A stretch of DNA of 64,000 bases from contig CM070558.1 of the NCBI GenBank assembly GCA_036346405.1, positions 558,001 to 622,000 of the forward strand, in the 5' to 3' direction. Below are positions 59,301-64,000 of this stretch, piece by piece. Each line of letters begins with the position of its first letter. Positions within the stretch are counted from its first letter, which is position 1. The translations under genes and the position numbers were made by a program. The notes beneath the pieces were generated by a model. It searched no databases, had not been told where the DNA came from, and saw nothing but the letters and a program-made list of their open reading frames with translations. This stretch comes from Phyllostachys edulis (lineage: Eukaryota > Streptophyta > Magnoliopsida > Poales > Poaceae).

Positions 59301-61665
59301 TAGGATCATCAATCACCCACGAGCAAGTCTCTAGATCATATTTCGATTTTGACTCGATTTTTGAGCATCCTTCGTTCAATCTGAAAAAGATAGGAATTTT
59401 GACATGGATCTTTGCGATCTTTGATTAGAATAGGTTCCTAATATCTTAGAGAAAGTGTGTCTCAAGTTTGGTAAGATTTGCCCTTACGGATCAAAAGTTA
59501 GATCGATTTGAGTTTCGGTTTTTGGGCTGTCTGTTCTGTTCATTGTCAGGATAATCGGTAGTACCTTTCATTTGCCTACGGTAGTACCTCAGTGCGGTAG
59601 TACCTTTCATTTGCCTGCAGTAGTACCTTTCATTTGCCTGCGGTAGTACCTCAATGCGGTAGTACCTTTCTTTACACTGTGGTAGTACCGATTCCTAAAT
59701 TTTCTGCAGACCTTCTTCAGTTTTTGTTGTTGCTCTTTAGAGGTTAGGAGAGGATTCAACACAAGACTTTCACTGTGCTTAAGCATTGATCTTCATAGCT
59801 CTCATAGTTATTGTAGAGATTTGCGAGTTGAATTCATTCTTTGGGAAAAAAGTTTTGGTGCTCCTATTCACCCCCCCTCTAGTCGCCAATTCCGGTCCTA
59901 CAACAAGGGAAAAATACATTTCGAATGAAGCTTTTCATCACCAAATTAATCCTATGATATTAATTAGGTGGGAGAAAAAGAAGACCAGCTGACCAAAGCT
60001 GCGGTGGTCGTGGACTCTGGAGTGGTCGTTCATGACCTTGTAGTTGTTACCGGAGCAACTGTTCTGGAGGTTGATGAGACCACACCCTCCAACTCGACGG
60101 TCAGGGATCTTATTCTCGACCAACTGGTCGAGAATATTTCTTTCGACCTTCAATCGGTGGATGTGAGGGGTCACCAGCCCTACCGATTCGAGACCGGTGA
60201 AGTCGATTGTGAAGAAGAAAAGGAAGGCGAGCGCGATGGACTTTGCTCCAGCGTACTTCAAGCTTAAGACCAAGAAGACGACTAAATATGTACACATGAA
60301 AGAAAAACTTATGTAAGTACTTAAATCTGGTGTTCTAGAGTCTTAATCTTCTTTTCTTCTTTCTTTATAGGTCCTCCGGTGTTCCGGTTGCTTCCGACCA
60401 GAACGCCCTTTAGGAGAAAATTCCCAAGGAAAAGGAGGTCGAGCCAGGCCCCGAGCAGGTGACAACGCTAGCGCCTGCTCGAGAACCTATGTCGGCTCTA
60501 ACCCCGCCTAAGGAGGCAGAAGCTCTAGAAGGGTCCCATCAGGTTCCGAAGAGTCCTTCAGGAGTCCTTCAGGAAATTTCTCCGAAGACCCCTCATCCTA
60601 CCGGATTCCCGCATGGTCATCGAATCTTCCACGATGAAGAACTCGACGAGGCCTGGGGTAGAATATCGGACCGTCAAGCAGAGATGAGTCCTAATACTAT
60701 TTTTGCCGAGTATAATGATATGGCAATCTGGGTAAGTATCCACGACCACTTCCATAGCCTTTTCCCCTAATGTTTAATAAAAACTAAAAGAGTTTGCCAT
60801 GTCTGTAGCATATCGTGGAGAACTTCGATATGGTCGGAGGACTGACCCAGCAAACAAAACTTCTGGAGAAAAGAAACTCTGAATTAGAAAGTAACAACTT
60901 TCCTCTTGCCTTCTTCTTTCCTTCTTTGCTACTTTGTTTCTCCTCTATTAATTAACTTCTCCCCTTATCATATTTGATAGATTCGGAGAAATTAAAAGAA
61001 GAGGTCGTGGCCAAAGAAGCTATAATAACAAAGCTTGAAGGTGAATGCTAAGCTAAGGATTGGTCGATCGAATTCTTGACAACTAGAAACAAGGAGATTA
61101 TTGACATTTGTGAGAAGAAGAGTCAAGGTAATTGGTCGTAAGTTTAACCAGGGTACTATTTGTTCTGATTGTAATTATTTATCTTTGGTTCACTCGTGTA
61201 GAGCAAACTCAAGAAATAACCAGAGCGAACAAAGCTCTTGAGTTTGAGCGTGGCCACAGAGCAGAACTTGATCGGAGCCTTGACGCAAAAGTTAAGCCTC
61301 TGAACAAGATGCTTTTCGATATGGGATCAGGATCGCAACTGCTTCTCTTGAAGGATCTTGCAGAGAAAATAAACTTTCTGGGCCAACAACTCGAAGTTCT
61401 CTGAGGTCTGCTTAAAGATGCTCAGGACAACTACGCACAGACGATAAGGGAAGCTGTCGCTAATGGAGTTAGCTTTGCTCTGGCAAAACTGAAGGCTTTT
61501 GACCCCTCCGTGCATCTCCAAGTTATTGAAGAAGATTTCAACTGCTCGGGAGATGAAGCAACCAAGCTTATTGAGGAAACGACACCTCTCGGAAGCAAGG
61601 TTGTGGAGAAAATGGAAGTCAGATCTCCAGTGTGCAGCGACCAATCTGATGATCCTAAGGAGTAG
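56365..61665 (+). pseudogene. Spliced antisense ORF of the Tat-like element (PF04195 gypsy-type putative transposase plus coiled coil), broken
   Basis: Eight exons can be traced with GT-AG borders: 56365-57032, 57131-57243, 57318-57419, 59968-60312, 60371-60731, 60809-60890, 60981-61127 and 61202-61665. Exon 1 carries the plant PF04195 pattern ('LVHQFLLKVLEYYGVELVNL', 'PNAIANLSIFLYLCEAYLGI', 'SSWKKGWFYMTV'). The later exons are acidic, then Glu/Lys/Gln-rich and probably coiled-coil ('EITRANKALEFERGHRAELD'). Breaks include a frameshift near 56850, an in-frame stop near 57146, a frameshift in exon 4 near 60200, and stops near 60412, 61049 and 61402. The role of this protein class is not established, and the database name 'transposase' is a label only. 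Intron 3 contains a solo LTR. Confidence 0.75.
57442..59902 (+). mobile_element. Solo LTR (2461 bp) with GCGGTAGTACCGC motifs
   Basis: It starts TGTGGATGTC at 57442, ends GGTCCTACA at 59902, and is flanked by ACAAG at 57437-57441 and 59903-59907. A TATA box (ccatataaatagagg, about 58937-58951) and a 'tcaccccccctctagtcgcc' tail near the 3' end resemble grass copia LTRs of the SIRE/Maximus type. It contains about a dozen near-palindromic cggtagtaccg motifs. It has no coding capacity. Confidence 0.85.
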
Positions 61666-62689
61666 GATTTTGTATTATAAGAAGGATGAATGTAAAAACT
61701 TACCTTTATTTCATCAATAAATTATTTTATTTATCCTCATGACTTATGAAGTACTCACATATTTCCTAGCCCCCCGACTACTTTATAGTAGAAGATCTTT
61801 ACTAAAGGAGCAGTAAGCCAATTATAAGACTAAAAGTCACAACCATTGTATATAAAGTATGTGCTGATTATGTGATAAAACTGATTGTATTAATACTAGG
61901 AAATCAATTTTGGTCAGGACCAGTGTATGACTTCAACTAGTTGTAGATCTACTTTCCATAATCGAAATACTAAATAATACATTGTATGGTCGTAAGAAAA
62001 GACTTGCCTTGATGAGAAAAAAATTATGCAAGGATGTATGCAAAAAATGATAAGTGGCCTTGTTTATACTTATTATCCAAACTGGTCGTAAGGGTTGCTA
62101 AGAACCAAAGACATGAAAAACATTTCGCGAAACGTGCTCATGCTCAAGTTCCGACTGGAAGTGAAGATCGTAGGAAAAGGACCGTCGCTAGAAAGCTCCT
62201 TTCAGTGGGCAGGACCACATGCGGAGAGGGGAGATTTCGACTAGGAGGCCTTCTGTGTCCTGACCAGTAGCCAAAACAAGAGTAGAATAAAATGTTGAAA
62301 TGATGAAATGAAGTCCATAAGTTCTATAGCATGTAAGTTACTATATCAAGTTGTATGTGTTATGCTCCTTGTACTCGCATGTTTCTTTGAGAAAAGAGTA
62401 TGGTCGCACGTGAGAACCATTGACTTAATGGTCACAACTAGGACCCTTACGGCGTGTGACTTATATGTCTGAGCCAGAGAGTAACAAAGATCCTTTAAAA
62501 GGATATAAGAGAGAATGTGGTCTTCTCCAACCAATTAGACAACAATAGTAGGCAACCAGAGTATGAGTACAGTCATATAAACAATATCACTCATCGAAGA
62601 AAGTAAAGAAATGATAAATCTTTATTAAAAAATTGACAAAATGTAAAATACAATTATACAAAGAACTTACGCAATTGGTCAATATTCCA

Positions 62690-63995
62690 AAAGTTTTACA
62701 AAACACGTCAGTCTGACATAGCTAGTCGTACCGAACCAGGTCTGGTGACTTCAACCATAGTGTATGGACCTTCTCATTTGGGAGAAAGTTTGTTGCGATT
62801 AGCCTGCTTCTGAATTTTTTGTAGAACTAGATGACCTACAGCTAGGATACGATGTTGCACCTTATGACTGTGGTACCTTTGCATGGCTTGTTGATAAACA
62901 GTCGATCGTATAAGGGCTTGGTTTCGTCGTTCTTCAAGGAAATTGATATCTTCGAGTAGTCGTTCTATCTAATCGTTCTCATTGAAACAATCAGTTAGAG
63001 CGGAGCCAACTTTCAATTCTGGAGGAAGCATGGCTTCAGCACCGTAAACTAGAAAAAATGGTGTTTCACCAGTCGCACGACTGGTCGTGATTCGAACGAC
63101 CTATAATACAGAAGGAATTTCTTGAATCCAAGCTCCTAACCGTTTTATTAACTGGTCGAATACTGGGTGTTTCATTCCTTGCATTATGATACCATTAGCT
63201 CGCTCGATTGCTTCATTGCTCTGTGGATGAGTGACAGAAGCGAAATGTATCTTGATACCTAGATCTTTGCAAAATTCCTAAAAGTTTCCGCTAGAAAATT
63301 GGGTACCATTGTTTGTGATTTTACGACTGGGTATACCAAATTGTGTGATCACATTTTTTGTGACAAACCTCTTAGCAGCTTTAGTCGTTGTTTTAACAAC
63401 TAGCTCAGCTTCTATCCATTTTGTAAACATGTCAATCATGACGAAAAGGAATTTGAAGCCCCTGGGTGCTCTTGGGAAAGGTCCCAGAATGTCTAGTCCC
63501 CAGGTTGCAAAAGACCAAGTAAGAGATATGGTTTGCAAAGCTTGTGCCCGTTGATATACTTGTCGACTATGAAATTGACATTGTATGCACTTCGTCACGA
63601 GCTTTTTTGCATCATGAAGGGTAGTTGGCCAGTAGTATCCTTGCCTGAAGGTTTTACCGACCAGTGTTCTATAGGAATGATGTGCTCCACAGACTCCTCC
63701 ATGAATGTTGGATAGCAACTTAATGCCATCCGTTTGAGATATGCATCTCATCAACACTCTGTGAGATCCCCGTTTATAAAGGGTACTTTCGATTAGAGTG
63801 TATGATTTGGCTTTTCGAGCTATACGATTAGGAATAATGCCATTCAGAAGATAATTGTAGATCGACGTCATCCAATCTCTACCGGGATCGTGCTTGATGA
63901 CCTCCTGTGGAGCATCTATGTTCGCAGGATCGATTTGTACGACCTCCAGTGGAACATCTATGTCCTCAGAATGCTCGACCACTGAGGGTAAATCG
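62690..63995 (-). pseudogene. Integrase (and end of pol) of the Tat-like element, degenerate
   Basis: The frame is open from the right side down to 63278. It shows a zinc-binding part ('HGGVCGAHHSYRTLVGKTF', 'CIQCQFHSR'), the first catalytic Asp ('TWGLDILGPFPRAPRGFKF') and 'MFTKWIEAE'. The second Asp position reads Asn ('ITNNGTQFSSG'). After a stop near 63275 the text continues ('YGAEAMLPPEL', 'LSPKWEGPY') with further stops. RT and RNase H would lie beyond the window. Confidence 0.88.
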
Positions 63996-64000
63996 AGTTG

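Larger units (their letters stand above)
55688..64000 (-). mobile_element. Tat-like Ty3/gypsy element, partial
   Basis: The lower boundary (TGTCGACGATCGAG at 55688) is where homology to the Tekay LTR stops. A minus-strand AATAAA near 55770 fits an LTR. Integrase on the minus strand (about 62690-63995) runs off the right edge. Between integrase and the 3' end lies a plus-strand, intron-containing ORF. Extra ORFs antisense to pol at this place are a known feature of the Tat lineage. The inner end of the 3' LTR was not found. Confidence 0.7.

Overview
The window is nuclear DNA from a grass (Poaceae). The evidence is split genes with GT-AG introns, GC-rich first exons, a plant-specific clade-3 glutamate receptor, and stacks of plant LTR retrotransposons, LINEs, a Stowaway fragment and a Mutator-like MITE. 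There is no bacterial or viral gene organisation. The species cannot be fixed from sequence alone.

Two cellular genes are supported. (1) A five-exon clade-3 glutamate receptor-like channel gene (+, 13667-18810, 927 codons) has a second, nearly identical copy of its promoter region, first exon and start of intron 1 about 3.3 kb upstream (9275-10881). Intron 1 also carries a 5'-truncated LINE. (2) An eight-exon DDRGK1/UFBP1 homologue of the UFMylation pathway lies on the minus strand (24958 down to 21580, 303 aa).

The rest is mostly transposable elements. Left edge (1-6476): a Tekay/Del-like LTR lies in an LTR of a GACCTCC-rich family (called family X here), which lies in a minus-strand Ty3/gypsy LTR, which interrupts a minus-strand Ty1/copia element just after its gag. 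Between the genes and 33 kb: AT-rich intergenic DNA, a 712-bp Mutator-like foldback element with a 9-bp target duplication, a region saturated with CAGTAAAA/TTTTACTG motifs around an unrecognised ORF, a LINE tail and a second foldback element. From 33.2 kb onward: one old Tekay/Del-like Ty3/gypsy element (5' LTR 33203-37173, broken gag-pol to about 47.9 kb, 3' LTR from 47.9 kb). It carries a family X solo LTR in gag (TSD GCTTC), another in opposite orientation in the 3' LTR (TSD ATCAC) with a copia solo LTR inside (TSD CAAAG), and a Tat-like element (55688 to the window end, minus). The Tat-like element has a broken integrase and, antisense to pol, an intron-containing ORF of the PF04195 (gypsy-type putative transposase) class. 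One intron of that ORF holds a further solo LTR (TSD ACAAG).

No clearly new gene system was found. The most useful leads are the duplicated receptor promoter and first exon, a pair of palindromes shared by six LTRs whose symmetry is kept despite base changes, the spliced antisense ORF of the Tat-like element, and the unclassified motif-saturated element at 29-31 kb.
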